Both the position numbers and the translations under genes were made by a program. This document shows, one piece after another, positions 63,932 to 64,000 of a DNA stretch of 64,000 nucleotides. Position 1 is the stretch's first letter. Each line of letters opens with the position of its first letter. This DNA comes from Acidimicrobiaceae bacterium (GTDB lineage Bacteria > Actinomycetota > Acidimicrobiia > Acidimicrobiales > RAAP-2), in assembly GCA_003160635.1 (NCBI GenBank), contig PMLV01000040.1, forward strand, positions 51,808 to 115,807. Reading direction: 5' to 3'. The notes under the pieces were generated by a model. It was not told the origin of the DNA and made no database searches. It saw only the letters and a program-made list of their open reading frames with translations.

Positions 63932-64000
63932 CGATGCGCCGGTCGTCGCCGGCCTACACGGGCACTTCTGCCTTGCCTTGGTTGCGGGTCAGCTCCGAGG
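63928..64000 (+). CDS. Partial gene coupled to the LAFTG protein
   Basis: The first 24 codons of a gene that runs off the right edge, starting at ATG 63928 within the preceding stop (ATGA). The product begins MTMRRSSPAYTGTSALPWLR. It has a basic start but too few residues to identify. A class E sortase would be a natural member of this operon, but nothing seen here proves it. Confidence 0.5.
   Translation, partial: MTMRRSSPAYTGTSALPWLRVSSE

Overview
This window is high-GC DNA with actinobacterial character. The pointers are several F420-type luciferase-like oxidoreductases, DUF2510 modules, an SCO6745-like protein, a MarP-type CvpA-protease, LAxTG (class E sortase type) sorting signals, and a secreted protein built of GYWLVASDGG repeats of the sort common in Acidimicrobiia. 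My best guess is an uncultivated or little-studied member of Acidimicrobiia. This is inferred from gene content only; no marker gene was placed phylogenetically.

Layout. 1-5.9 kb: partial luciferase-like oxidoreductase, HSL-type esterase, cupin, DUF1214-like exported protein, AI-2E family permease and a GAF-GGDEF diguanylate cyclase. 6.0-11.9 kb: two divergent, tightly overlapping operons combining a truncated pyruvate-phosphate-dikinase-like protein and its winged-helix partner with a free-standing PEP-utiliser phosphohistidine domain, a CrtC/AttH-like protein, an unknown protein and a double-hotdog protein. 11.9-18.7 kb: another luciferase-like enzyme, a decayed serine beta-lactamase-like pseudogene, a CAP-domain repeat protein, an iron-permease-family protein, an amino acid permease and a BtuF-like protein. 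18.7-25.7 kb: TetR-P450 pair, bacterial PH-domain pair, SCO6745-like protein, and an SDR/M20 amidohydrolase pair. 25.7-29.4 kb: katG flanked by two Fur-family regulators. 30-34 kb: divergent luciferase-like genes and a BNR-type lipoprotein. 33.6-38.9 kb: probable operon MarP-GH15-glucose dehydrogenase-metallo-beta-lactamase. 39 kb: tRNA-Ser(CGA) and tadA.

41-52 kb is a visibly less GC-rich block for surface glycans: a BcsA-like GT2, a secreted GH5-like enzyme behind a c-di-GMP-I (GEMM) riboswitch, a GT2-GtrA fusion, a methyltransferase, a GT-C-like membrane protein, a GH18-like membrane protein and a coiled-coil protein. 53-55.8 kb is a housekeeping block: tRNA-Ser(GGA), SRP RNA, dnaX and recR. 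57-64 kb is a surface-display locus with three paralogous exported proteins that look like neocarzinostatin-fold domains, two of them carrying LAxTG sorting signals and one mounted on a six-repeat Ig-like stalk, together with a PstS-like exported protein.

The observations I would follow first are the c-di-GMP riboswitch/promoter on the glycan block, the LAxTG/neocarzinostatin-like surface locus, and the split dikinase locus. All function calls come from reading motifs in the sequence; no database search was run.
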